From: Candidatus Bipolaricaulota bacterium
GTDB lineage: Bacteria > Bipolaricaulota > Bipolaricaulia > Bipolaricaulales > Bipolaricaulaceae
Assembly: GCA_030550535.1 (NCBI GenBank)
Contig: JAUQPF010000009.1
Span: 1 to 64,000 of the forward strand
Reading direction: 5' to 3'
DNA length: 64,000 nt
The position numbers and the translations under genes were made by a program. The notes below the pieces were generated by a model. It ran no database searches. It saw only the letters and a list, made by a program, of their open reading frames with translations, and had not been told where the DNA came from. Of this stretch, positions 1-8,516 are shown in pieces; position 1 is the stretch's first letter; every line of letters starts with the position of its first letter.

Positions 1-1754
1 TGGAGCTGGGCTTCCCGCACCAGCCACCGTAGGGTCTTCCCCTCCTTGGTCCAAGCCTCCGCCCGAATCCCTTCGGCCAGAAGCCGCGCAGCCACCTCCT
101 CCGCGTAGGGAATCTCTTTTTCGCTTACGGGAAGCACCACCGCCTGCACCGGTGCAAGCCAAACGGGGAAGGCTCCACCGTAGTGCTCAATAAGGATCCC
201 AAAGAACCGCTCCAAGGACCCAAGGAGCGCCCGATGGATCATGTACGGCCGATGCTCCCGACCGTCAGGGCCCACGAAGGTCATGTCGAAGCGCTCCGGC
301 AAGTTGAAATCGAACTGGATGGTGGTGAGCTGCCAAGGGCGCTTCAGCGAGTCCTGAACCTCAAGGTCGATCTTCGGCCCATAGAAAGCGCCCTCGCCCG
401 CCTTCACCTCGTAGGCCAAACCCTCCCCCTCCACGGCCTGGCGCAAGGCCTCCGTGGCGCGCTCCCAGTCCGCGGGGTTCCCGATGAACTTCTCCGGCCG
501 GGTGGAGAGGTAAGCAGTGAACTCGGTGAACCCAAAGGCCCTCAGAATGTACAGGGCAAAGCGCAAGACGTTTTTGATCTCTTCCTCCACCTGATCCGGT
601 CGACAGATGATGTGCGCGTCGTCCTGGGTAAACCCACGCACCCTAAGGAGCCCGTGCAGAACGCCCGAGCGCTCGAAACGGTAAACGGTGCCAAGCTCGC
701 AATACCGAATGGGAAGCTCCCGATAGGACCGGGTCTTCGTCTTGTAGATGGCGATGTGGAAGGGGCAGTTCATGGGCTTCAGGAAGAACTCCTGGCCCTC
801 AATAACAATGGGGGCATACATGCTCTCACGGTAGAAATCGAGGTGCCCGGAGGTCTGCCAAAGCCGACTCCGCCCGATATGGGGGGTGTAGACGAGCTGG
901 TAGCCCGCCCTATAGTGCTCGGCCACCCAGAAATCCTCGATGATGCGGCGAACACGGGCACCCTTAGGATGCCAAAGGACGAGCCCCGCCCCGATCATGT
1001 CGTTTTGGATGGAGAAAAGGTCAAGCTGCGGGCCAAGGACGCGGTGGTCACGCCGGCGCGCTTCCTCCCGCCATTTCAGGTACTTTTCCAGCTCCTCCGC
1101 GGTGGGAAAGGCCGTGCCATAGACGCGGGTGAGCATGTCCCGGTTGGGATCCCCGCGCCAATAGGCGCCCGCGAGGTCCAAGAGCTTGAAGTGGCGCACG
1201 AGACCGGTGGAGGGAAGGTGGGGGCCGCGGCAGAGGTCCAGGAACTCGCCCTGGCGATAAAACGAGATCCTCTCCCCTGGGATCTCCGCGAGGAGCTCAA
1301 GCTTATAATCCTCGCCGCGTTCCTTAAGAATCCGTTCGGCCTCAGCCCTGGGCAACCAGACGCGCTCAAGGGGGAGATCCTCGCCCACGATCTTGCGCAT
1401 CTCCTCTTCAATGCGTGGCAGATCCTCATGGGTGATGGGGCTTGGGAAAAGGAAGTCGTAGTAGAAGCCGTCGGCGATGGCAGGGCCGATGGCCAATTTC
1501 GTCCCGGGGAAGAGGCGCGTCACGGCGTGGGCCAACACATGGGCTGCGGTGTGGCGTAGGACCTCCAAGGCGGGGGGATCGAAGAGCGTGAGGATCCGCG
1601 CCTCACCCTCAGGGGGGACCGGATCCCGAAGGTCCAGAATTTGCCCGTTCCAAAGAGCACCAGCAGCTCCTTTAGCCTGAGGGCCCAAAAGCTCCAGGAA
1701 GGAACCTCCTTGGGCTTCCACTGCCTCTCCGCCGGGAAGGATCACTTTGGCCAT
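1..1754 (-). CDS. thrS: Threonyl-tRNA synthetase, partial (3' end beyond window start)
   Basis: Reverse-strand translation from ATG at 1754 gives MAKVILPGGEAVEAQGG...EVLRHTAAHVLAHAVTRLFPGTKLAIGPAIADGFYYDF, typical ThrRS TGS plus editing-domain sequence; runs off the left edge so it is missing from the ORF track. Confidence 0.95.
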   Translation of the reverse strand, partial: MAKVILPGGEAVEAQGGSFLELLGPQAKGAAGALWNGQILDLRDPVPPEGEARILTLFDPPALEVLRHTAAHVLAHAVTRLFPGTKLAIGPAIADGFYYDFLFPSPITHEDLPRIEEEMRKIVGEDLPLERVWLPRAEAERILKERGEDYKLELLAEIPGERISFYRQGEFLDLCRGPHLPSTGLVRHFKLLDLAGAYWRGDPNRDMLTRVYGTAFPTAEELEKYLKWREEARRRDHRVLGPQLDLFSIQNDMIGAGLVLWHPKGARVRRIIEDFWVAEHYRAGYQLVYTPHIGRSRLWQTSGHLDFYRESMYAPIVIEGQEFFLKPMNCPFHIAIYKTKTRSYRELPIRYCELGTVYRFERSGVLHGLLRVRGFTQDDAHIICRPDQVEEEIKNVLRFALYILRAFGFTEFTAYLSTRPEKFIGNPADWERATEALRQAVEGEGLAYEVKAGEGAFYGPKIDLEVQDSLKRPWQLTTIQFDFNLPERFDMTFVGPDGREHRPYMIHRALLGSLERFFGILIEHYGGAFPVWLAPVQAVVLPVSEKEIPYAEEVAARLLAEGIRAEAWTKEGKTLRWLVREAQL

Positions 1755-1815
1755 GGCTGCCACCCCCACAACGAGACACGAACGATAGCCATGAGGCCGA
1801 GTCTGAGCAAGACCG

Positions 1816-2322
1816 CTAAAGACGCAGCCGACACAGAGGGCACCGCTCCTCTTGTCCAAGAAAGGCCGCACCGCAGACAGGACAACGGTGGCCTCCCAAG
1901 CGAAGGATCGTGGCCTCCTGGGCGAGCACGGTGGCCAGGGCGCGCACCAGGCGGTTGCGCACTTCCGGAGCGAGGTCTTCAGGGATCATCTCCTCCGCCC
2001 GGTTCAACTCGACAGGACCGGGCTCGACAGGCGGGAGCTGCCTTTCCTTCGCCGCCGGGATCAAGTGAAAGCGGAAGTCCCTCACGCGACTTTTGGGGGC
2101 GTGCTGCGCCAACCTTTGCAGAAGTTCCTCCTTCCACAGGCGAAGCTCGGTGGCCACCACCGGGCTGGCCACAGCCAGATGCAGGACGCCGTCCTCCACG
2201 TGGAGGGGACGAGCCAGGCGGGCCAGGTTCTCCCCCACCACGCTCCTCCAGCGCAGCACCGCTTGCTGCTCCTCCCAGCCGGGTCCCAGGCGAAGCGTTT
2301 CCCACAGATCGTTCCGGTTCAT
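1816..2322 (-). CDS. dciA: DciA/DUF721-like protein with C-terminal zinc ribbon
   Basis: Translation from internal Met (MNRNDLWETLRLGPGWEEQQAVLRWRSVVGENLARLARPLHVEDGVLHLAVASPVVATELRLWKEELLQRL...) resembles DUF721; C-terminus CPVCGAAFLGQEERCPLC; next to dnaA. Confidence 0.75.
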   Translation of the reverse strand: MNRNDLWETLRLGPGWEEQQAVLRWRSVVGENLARLARPLHVEDGVLHLAVASPVVATELRLWKEELLQRLAQHAPKSRVRDFRFHLIPAAKERQLPPVEPGPVELNRAEEMIPEDLAPEVRNRLVRALATVLAQEATILRLGGHRCPVCGAAFLGQEERCPLCRLRL

Positions 2323-2580
2323 TTCCGCTTGTTCTTGGGAAAAGTTGTAGGGGCAACGGCTCGGTTGTGGATAAGTCGGGGCGAGAGGCACCGGAAGGCC
2401 CCCCGGGCCTGTGGATAACTCGGGGGACATCCTGTGGATAAGTGGGGAACGGCAGGGGAAATCAGTTGGGGACAGGCGTTACTGGCACTTGTCCCCACCC
2501 GTTTTCCCCAGGCTTTCCGGACTTGTCCACAGGCCATGGCCAGGTTTTCCCCAGGGTTATCCACAGGGGGCTGTGGATTC
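2323..2580. other. oriC: Putative chromosomal replication origin (oriC) with DnaA boxes
   Basis: TGTGGATAA at 2366-2374, 2410-2418 and 2433-2441; TTATCCACA at 2557-2565; TTGTCCACA at 2523-2531; near-match TGTGGATTC at 2572-2580; intergenic between dnaA and the dciA-like gene. Confidence 0.85.
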
Positions 2581-3913
2581 ACCGGCTGTACTTGGCGAGC
2601 AAACGGCCCTTAAGGTCATCGATCTCCGCGCGCAGAAGCGGGGCGTCCCGCAAGAGCTCTTGCACCTTTTGATAGGCGTGCATGGCGGTGGTGTGGTCGC
2701 GGCCGCCGAAGGCCTTCCCCAGCGCAGGGAAGGAGGTGTCCGTGAGCTCCCGAGCCAGGTAGATCGCGATCTGGCGGGCAAAGGCCACCTCCTTCCTCCG
2801 GGAGGGGCCGTCCAGCTCCTCCAGAGGAACCTTGTAATACGCGGCCACCTCTTCCTTTATGGCTTGGATGGTGAGCTTCTGCGGACGCTCCTCTTTGGGG
2901 AGGATCGTCTCCAGCACCGCGGGGGTGAGGGGGCCCTGCCCCAGCTCCAAATAGGCGATGACCCGGATCAACGCGCCCTCCAGGTCGCGCACGTTGGAGG
3001 TGATGCGGGAGGCGATCAGCTCGAGGATGGTGTCGGGGACGGTCACCCCTCGGCGGCGGGCCTTCTCCCGCAGGATGGCCATGCGCGTCTCGAGGTCCGG
3101 GGGCTGGATGTCCACCACCAACCCCCAGCGGAACCGGGAGATCAGGCGGTCTTGAAGCCCTTGCAGCTCCTCCGGTGGGCGATCCGAGGAAAGCACGATC
3201 TGCTTGCTGTTCCCGTAGAGCTCGTTGAACGTGTGGAAGAGCTCCTCCTGAGTTCCCTCCTTATTGCGCAGGAAGTGCACGTCGTCGATGAGGAGGACGT
3301 CCACCGTGCGGTAGCGGGAGCGGAATTGATCGGTGGTGTTGGCCCCGATGGCCTGGATGAGCTCGATGGTGAACCGCTCGGAAGTGGTGTAGGCCACGGT
3401 CAGGTTGGTGTGGGCCTTGAGGACGTGGTTACCAATGGCCTGGAGGAGGTGGGTTTTCCCTAGGCCCACCTTCCCGTAGATGAAGAGGGGGTTATAGGCG
3501 CGGGCGGGGGCGTTGGCCACGGCCTGGGCGGCGGCAAAGGCAAGGTCCGAGTTCTTCCCGCGCACGAAGGTTTCGAAGGTGTACTCCGGGTTGAGGGGGA
3601 GAGAGCCCACGTACCGCCGGGCGTAGGGCGGCTCCGCCACCGGAGGGGGTATAGGCGGCTCCAAATGGGGGACGACTTCCACCCGCCAGGGCACGGGCTT
3701 GCCCACGGCTTCCGCGAAAAGTCGGTTCAAAAGCTCTTGGTACTTTTGCTCGATGGCGAGCTTGGTGAAGGAGGAGGGGACTTCCAGGATGAGTTCCTCG
3801 CCGTTGGCGCGGGCCCGCACCGCGGAAAACCAGGCCGCGAAGCTCGTGGGGGGGATCTCTTCGGCCAGGTCCGCCCGCACCCGGGCCCAAATCTCCTCCA
3901 AGGGCTGACCCAT
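2579..3913 (-). CDS. dnaA: Chromosomal replication initiator protein DnaA
   Basis: 444 aa; LNPEYTFETFVRGKNSDLAFAAAQAVA, Walker A YGKVGLGKTHLLQAIGNH, C-terminal GGRDHTTAMHAYQKV. Confidence 0.98.
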   Translation of the reverse strand: MGQPLEEIWARVRADLAEEIPPTSFAAWFSAVRARANGEELILEVPSSFTKLAIEQKYQELLNRLFAEAVGKPVPWRVEVVPHLEPPIPPPVAEPPYARRYVGSLPLNPEYTFETFVRGKNSDLAFAAAQAVANAPARAYNPLFIYGKVGLGKTHLLQAIGNHVLKAHTNLTVAYTTSERFTIELIQAIGANTTDQFRSRYRTVDVLLIDDVHFLRNKEGTQEELFHTFNELYGNSKQIVLSSDRPPEELQGLQDRLISRFRWGLVVDIQPPDLETRMAILREKARRRGVTVPDTILELIASRITSNVRDLEGALIRVIAYLELGQGPLTPAVLETILPKEERPQKLTIQAIKEEVAAYYKVPLEELDGPSRRKEVAFARQIAIYLARELTDTSFPALGKAFGGRDHTTAMHAYQKVQELLRDAPLLRAEIDDLKGRLLAKYSR

Positions 3914-3926
3914 CGCAAAAGGGAAA

Positions 3927-3999
3927 TGGCGAGGCCCAGAGTCGAACTGGGGACACCCCGGTTTTCAGCCGGGTGCTCTACCACCTGAGCTACCTCGCC
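3927..3999 (-). tRNA. tRNA-Phe (anticodon GAA)
   Basis: GGCGAGG...CCTCGCC acceptor stem, D arm TAGCTCAG, anticodon loop CTGAAAA, T arm GTTCGAC; discriminator A, CCA not encoded. Confidence 0.93.
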
Positions 4000-4078
4000 T
4001 GGCGGGGACGACGGGATTTGAACCCGCGATCTCCGGAGTGACAATCCGGTGTGTTAGTCCGGGCTACACCACGTCCCC
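4000..4078 (-). tRNA. tRNA-Asp (anticodon GTC)
   Basis: Acceptor GGGGACG/CGTCCCC with G73 and encoded CCA; anticodon loop TTGTCAC; GTTCAAAT T loop. Confidence 0.93.
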
Positions 4079-4121
4079 GCGCGCCGCATTTTACCCGGGT
4101 GGGCCCGGGCCGGCCAAGCTC

Positions 4122-4193
4122 TGGGCGAGAGAGGATTCGAACCTCTGGCCTTCCGGATGTAAGCCGGATGCTCTGCCCCTGAGCTACTCGCCC
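4122..4193 (-). tRNA. tRNA-Val (anticodon TAC)
   Basis: GGGCGAG/CTCGCCC acceptor, anticodon loop CTTACAT, GTTCGAAT. Confidence 0.93.
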
Positions 4194-4195
4194 TC

Positions 4196-4270
4196 TGTCC
4201 CCGGGGGGATTCGAACCCCCGTTTCCGGATTGAAAGCCCGGTGTCCTGGGCCAGCCTAGACGACGGGGAC
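4196..4270 (-). tRNA. tRNA-Glu (anticodon TTC)
   Basis: GTCCCCG/CGGGGAC acceptor, anticodon loop CTTTCAA, GTTCGAAT. Confidence 0.93.
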
Positions 4271-4274
4271 GGGG

Positions 4275-4347
4275 TGGGTCGTGCAGGAATCGAACCTGCG
4301 GCCCCCGGCTTAAAAGGCCGGTGCTCTACCGACTGAGCTAACGACCC
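4275..4347 (-). tRNA. tRNA-Lys (anticodon TTT)
   Basis: GGGTCGT/ACGACCC acceptor, anticodon loop CTTTTAA, GTTCGATT. Confidence 0.93.
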
Positions 4348-4361
4348 CCAAAGAGAGGAAA

Positions 4362-4434
4362 TGGGCCGTGGAGGACTCGAACCCCCAACCCGCGGATTAA
4401 GAGTCCGCTGCTCTACCGGTTGAGCTAACGGCCC
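4362..4434 (-). tRNA. tRNA-Lys (anticodon CTT)
   Basis: GGGCCGT/ACGGCCC acceptor, anticodon loop CTCTTAA, GTTCGAGT. Confidence 0.93.
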
Positions 4435-4492
4435 AACCGATCTTAGCGGCCGCGCACTTGGCCTGTCAAGGTTCGGGTAGAATGCCCCTGGG

Positions 4493-5788
4493 ATGGAAGG
4501 GCTTTGGCAGGGCCGCCCCCCGCTGGCGGAAAGGCTCCGCCCCCGGGACCTTTCGGAGGTCGTGGGCCAGCCCCACCTCCTTGGGCCCCAAGGGCCCCTG
4601 CGGGCCCTCATCGAAGGGGGCCTTACGGTTCCCCTCATCTTTTGGGGCCCGCCCGGCACGGGAAAAACCACGGTGGGCCGCATCATCGCCCAGCGCTTCG
4701 GCGCCCGGTTCGTGCAAAAGTCCGCGGCCCTGGCCACGGTCTCCGAAGTCCGTCAGGTCCTGGAGGCCTCGCGGGACCTCTGGCGCCGCACCGGCACACG
4801 CGATCTCCTTTTCCTCGACGAGATCCATCGCTGGAACCGCGCCCAACAGGACGTGCTCCTCTCCTACCTCGAGGAGGGCTCCGTCTACTTCATCGGGGCC
4901 ACCACGGAGAACCCCTCCTTCGTGCTCCGCTCGGCCCTCCTTTCGCGGGCCCAGCTCTTCGTGTTTGAGCCCCTTTCCCCGGAGGACCTGCGGGTGCTTT
5001 TGCGTCGAGCCCTGGTGGATCCCCGGGGCTATAGGGGCCGGGTCTCCCTGACCCCCGAGGCCGAGGAGTTCCTCATCCGCCGGGCGGACGGCGATGCCCG
5101 CCGGCTCCTCAACGCTCTTGAGGCCGCCGTGGCGGCCTTGGGGGAGGGCCCTATCGACCTGCCCCAGCTGCGCAAGATCCTGGGCCGAAAGGCCCTGCAC
5201 TACGACCGCGCCGGCGAGGAGCACTACAACCTCATCTCCGCGCTCCATAAGTCCGTGCGCAACTCCGATGTGGACGCGGCCCTCTATTGGCTTGTGCGGA
5301 TGGTTGAAGCAGGGGAGGACCCGCGGTACATCGCGCGCCGGCTCATCCGCATGGCCTCGGAGGACATCGGGCTTGCGGACCCCTGGGCCCTGGTGCAGGC
5401 CGTGGCCGCGGCCCAGGCCGTGGAGTACGTGGGCCTTCCGGAGGCCGAGCTCGCGCTGGCCCAGGCCGTGGTGTACCTGGCGTTGGCCCCCAAATCCAAC
5501 GCCCTCTACCGCGCGCACCTTTCCGCCCGCGCCGACGTCCAAGAGACCGCCAACGAGCCCGTCCCCTTGCACCTGAGGAACCCCGTGACGGAGGTGATGC
5601 GGGAGCTCGGGTACGGGCGGGGCTACCAGTACGCCCATGATCTCCCGGAGGGGGTGGCGCCCATGCCCTGCCTGCCCCCTGGGCTTCAGGGCCGGGAGTA
5701 CTTCCAGCCCACGGAGCGGGGCTGGGAGGGCTGGATGCGCGAGCGGCTCCGGGAGCTGCGGGCCAGGATCCGGGGGGAAGGGGGATGA
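4493..5788 (+). CDS. rarA: Replication-associated recombination protein A (RarA/MgsA AAA ATPase)
   Basis: 431 aa; ERLRPRDLSEVVGQPHLLG, WGPPGTGKTTVGRIIA, FLDEIHRWNRAQQDVLL. Confidence 0.95.
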   Translation: MEGLWQGRPPLAERLRPRDLSEVVGQPHLLGPQGPLRALIEGGLTVPLIFWGPPGTGKTTVGRIIAQRFGARFVQKSAALATVSEVRQVLEASRDLWRRTGTRDLLFLDEIHRWNRAQQDVLLSYLEEGSVYFIGATTENPSFVLRSALLSRAQLFVFEPLSPEDLRVLLRRALVDPRGYRGRVSLTPEAEEFLIRRADGDARRLLNALEAAVAALGEGPIDLPQLRKILGRKALHYDRAGEEHYNLISALHKSVRNSDVDAALYWLVRMVEAGEDPRYIARRLIRMASEDIGLADPWALVQAVAAAQAVEYVGLPEAELALAQAVVYLALAPKSNALYRAHLSARADVQETANEPVPLHLRNPVTEVMRELGYGRGYQYAHDLPEGVAPMPCLPPGLQGREYFQPTERGWEGWMRERLRELRARIRGEGG

Positions 5789-6066
5789 TGCGCATCCAGA
5801 TCCGGCTGTTTGGGGAGTTCCGGGAAGCGGTGGGCCAAGGTAGCGTGGTTTTGGAGCTTCCCCTTGGGGCCGATTGTCTTCAGGCCCTGCGGGAGCTTGC
5901 GGCCCGCCACCCGCGCCTGGGCCCCCTCCTCTTCGCTGGGGAAAACGTGCGCGACCACATCCATGTTTTTCTGAACGGGCAAAACGTGAACAACCTGGAC
6001 GGCTTGGCCACCAAACTCGCGGACGGCGATGTGCTGACCTTCTTCACCCCCATAAGCGGGGGCTGA
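5785..6066 (+). CDS. MoaD/ThiS-family ubiquitin-like sulfur-carrier protein
   Basis: 93 aa ending ...ADGDVLTFFTPISGG with C-terminal GG; starts in a 4-bp overlap with the rarA stop. Confidence 0.85.
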   Translation: MMRIQIRLFGEFREAVGQGSVVLELPLGADCLQALRELAARHPRLGPLLFAGENVRDHIHVFLNGQNVNNLDGLATKLADGDVLTFFTPISGG

Positions 6067-6126
6067 AGTTGCAGCCCCGTCCAAGGGGCGGTATCTTGCG
6101 CCCAGCGCGGGCGTAAGGAGGCGGGG

Positions 6127-7230
6127 ATGGCGGAAGTCCTGCTCAAGGAAGTGACCAAGAAGTTTGGAAATTTCGTGGCCGTGAACAAGGTCTCCCTTGA
6201 GGTCAAGGACGGCGAATTCGTGGTGCTGGTGGGGCCCTCGGGCTGCGGCAAGACCACGACCCTCCGGATGATCGCGGGGCTGGAGGAGGTCACGGAGGGC
6301 GAGATCTACATCGGCGGGCGCCTGGTGAACGACGTCCCCCCTAAGGACCGGGACATCGCCATGGTTTTCCAGAACTACGCCCTTTACCCGCACATGGACG
6401 TCTACAACAACATGGCCTTCGGCCTCAAGCTCCGCAAAGTCCCCAAGAAGGAGATCGACCGGCGGGTGCGGGAGGTCGCGGAGATGCTGGGGATCGCCGA
6501 TAAACTCCGGGCCAAGCCCCGGGAGCTTTCGGGCGGACAGCGCCAGCGCGTGGCCCTGGGCCGGGCCATCGTGCGCAACCCCAAGGTCTTCCTGTTCGAT
6601 GAGCCCCTCTCCAACCTGGACGCGAAGCTCCGGGTGCGCATGCGTGCCGAACTCCAGGAGCTCCACCAAAGGCTCAAGACCACCTCCATCTACGTGACCC
6701 ACGACCAGGTGGAGGCCATGACCCTTGGGCATCGCATCGCGGTGATGAAGGACGGTCAGGTCCTCCAGTACGAGAGCCCCCGGGTGATCTACGACCAGCC
6801 GGCCAACATGTTCGTGGCCGGGTTCATCGGCTCCCCGCCCATGAACTTCGTGCCGGCACGCCTCCTGGAGGAGAACGGCCGGGTGTGGCTTCAGGGCCGA
6901 GGGTTCAAGCTCTGGGTGCCCCCGGACAAGGTGACGCCGGAGGTGCGGCGCTACCTCGGCCAGGAGGTGGTGTTCGGCATCCGCCCCGAGGACATCCGTA
7001 CTTTGGACACGGTGCGCGAGCTCGTGGAGGGCCGGACGTTCCAGGGCCGGGTCAAGGTGCGCGAGGCCCTTGGGGACGAGCTCATCGTTTACGCCGACGT
7101 CGCGGGCGACGAGATCGTGGCCAAGCTCGATCCGCGCCTTCCCATCTCCCCGGGCCAGGAGGTCACCTTCGTGGCCCTGCTTGAGCACATGCACCTTTTC
7201 GACAAGGACACGGAGAGAGCGATCCTTTAA
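6127..7230 (+). CDS. Sugar ABC transporter ATP-binding protein (UgpC/MalK-like)
   Basis: 367 aa; GPSGCGKTTTLRMIAGLEEV, LSGGQRQRVALGRAIVRNPKVFLFDEPLSNLDAKLR, C-terminal regulatory domain. Confidence 0.93.
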   Translation: MAEVLLKEVTKKFGNFVAVNKVSLEVKDGEFVVLVGPSGCGKTTTLRMIAGLEEVTEGEIYIGGRLVNDVPPKDRDIAMVFQNYALYPHMDVYNNMAFGLKLRKVPKKEIDRRVREVAEMLGIADKLRAKPRELSGGQRQRVALGRAIVRNPKVFLFDEPLSNLDAKLRVRMRAELQELHQRLKTTSIYVTHDQVEAMTLGHRIAVMKDGQVLQYESPRVIYDQPANMFVAGFIGSPPMNFVPARLLEENGRVWLQGRGFKLWVPPDKVTPEVRRYLGQEVVFGIRPEDIRTLDTVRELVEGRTFQGRVKVREALGDELIVYADVAGDEIVAKLDPRLPISPGQEVTFVALLEHMHLFDKDTERAIL

Positions 7231-7250
7231 GTCGGCAAGGAGGCACAAAG

Positions 7251-7278
7251 AAAGGGCGGGCTTTGGCCCGCCCTTTTT
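7251..7278. terminator. Intrinsic bidirectional terminator
   Basis: AAAGGGCGGGC-TTTG-GCCCGCCCTTT followed by T's, between convergent genes. Confidence 0.85.
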
Positions 7279-7281
7279 CGT

Positions 7282-8499
7282 TTAGCGACGGGGGGCCAAG
7301 GAAAGGGCGGCCATCTCCTCGGCCACCACCTTCCCCAGGCGGCGGATCCCCTCCTCGATCTCCTCCACGCTGGCCAGGGCGAAGGAGAGGCGCATGGTGT
7401 TCGGGCCGGAGCTGTCGGCGAAGAACGGCTGGCCCGGCACGTACGCCACCTTGTGGGCCAGGGCCCGCTCCAACATCTTCGTCGTGTCCACACCCTCGGG
7501 AAGGGTCACCCACACGAAAAGACCGCCCTCGGGCCTCGTCCACTCGGCCTCCTCCGGCATATGCCGCTCCAAGGCCGCGAGCATGGCCTCCAACTTCACC
7601 CGGTAGTGCTGGCACAGGAAGGCAAAGTGGCGTTTCAGGTCGTATTCGGTGAGGAAGCGCACGGCCAGCCGCTGGGTCAAGGAGGGGCCGCACAGGTCCG
7701 CCCCCTGTTTCAGGGTCACCACCATGTTCACCGCTTCCTGCGGGCCCACGAGGGCGCCCACACGCAACCCCGCGGCCAGGATTTTGGAGAAGGTGAGGAG
7801 GACGATGACACGGCCTTCTCGGTCCAGGGAGGCAACGGTGGGGATGGGCTCGCCCTTGTACCGAAGCCAGCGGTATGGGATGTCCTCCACGACAAGGAGA
7901 TCCTCTTCACCCGCGATTTCCAAAAGCTCCCGACGCTTTTCCTCGCTCCAGGTGAGCCCCGTGGGGTTTTGGAAGTCCGGGATGACGTAGATCAGCTTGG
8001 GTTCGTGTCCCGCCCTTCTGGCCTCGCGGATGGCCCGCCGCAGGAACTCCAGGTCCATGCCGTCCTTTTCCAAAGGGATCCCCACGAGGGTGGGCTGGTA
8101 GGCGCGGAAGGCCTGCAGGGCCCCAAGGTAGGTGGGCAGGCTCACGAACACCGCGTCCCCGGGGTCCAGGAAGGCGCGCCCCAGGAGGTCCAGCCCCTGC
8201 TGGGATCCGTTGGTGATGACGATCTGGTCCATGGTGGCGTGGATGCCCTCCTCCGCAAGGAAGCGGGTCAGGGCCTGGCGCAGGGGGCGTTTCCCCTCGG
8301 TGGTGGTGTACTGCAGGGACTTCACGGCGTTATGGAGGATCTCCTCCTGGGCCACGCGGGCCAGGAACTCCAAGGGGAAGGTGGCGGGGTCGGGAAGGCC
8401 CCCGGCGAAGGAGATGACGTCGGGCTGCTCCGTGTACTTCAAAAGCTCCCGGATGGCCGAGCGCTTCGCCCCTTTGGTCCGCTCCGCAAAACGTAGCAC
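7282..8499 (-). CDS. PLP-dependent aminotransferase class I (2-aminoadipate transaminase-like)
   Basis: 405 aa; SFAGGLPDPATFP, ITNGSQQGLDLLGRAFLDPGD, TFSKILAAGLRVG; probable GTG start. Confidence 0.88.
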   Translation of the reverse strand: MLRFAERTKGAKRSAIRELLKYTEQPDVISFAGGLPDPATFPLEFLARVAQEEILHNAVKSLQYTTTEGKRPLRQALTRFLAEEGIHATMDQIVITNGSQQGLDLLGRAFLDPGDAVFVSLPTYLGALQAFRAYQPTLVGIPLEKDGMDLEFLRRAIREARRAGHEPKLIYVIPDFQNPTGLTWSEEKRRELLEIAGEEDLLVVEDIPYRWLRYKGEPIPTVASLDREGRVIVLLTFSKILAAGLRVGALVGPQEAVNMVVTLKQGADLCGPSLTQRLAVRFLTEYDLKRHFAFLCQHYRVKLEAMLAALERHMPEEAEWTRPEGGLFVWVTLPEGVDTTKMLERALAHKVAYVPGQPFFADSSGPNTMRLSFALASVEEIEEGIRRLGKVVAEEMAALSLAPRR

Positions 8500-8516
8500 G
8501 CGCGATCACCCCTCTT

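Noticed and set aside
183-1559. 458-aa plus-strand ORF
   Set aside because: Antisense to thrS; lacks recognisable domains and is typical of spurious long ORFs in high-GC DNA.
3927-4434. tRNA cluster considered as a phage/ICE integration site
   Set aside because: No integrase, direct repeat of a tRNA end, or foreign cargo flanks it.
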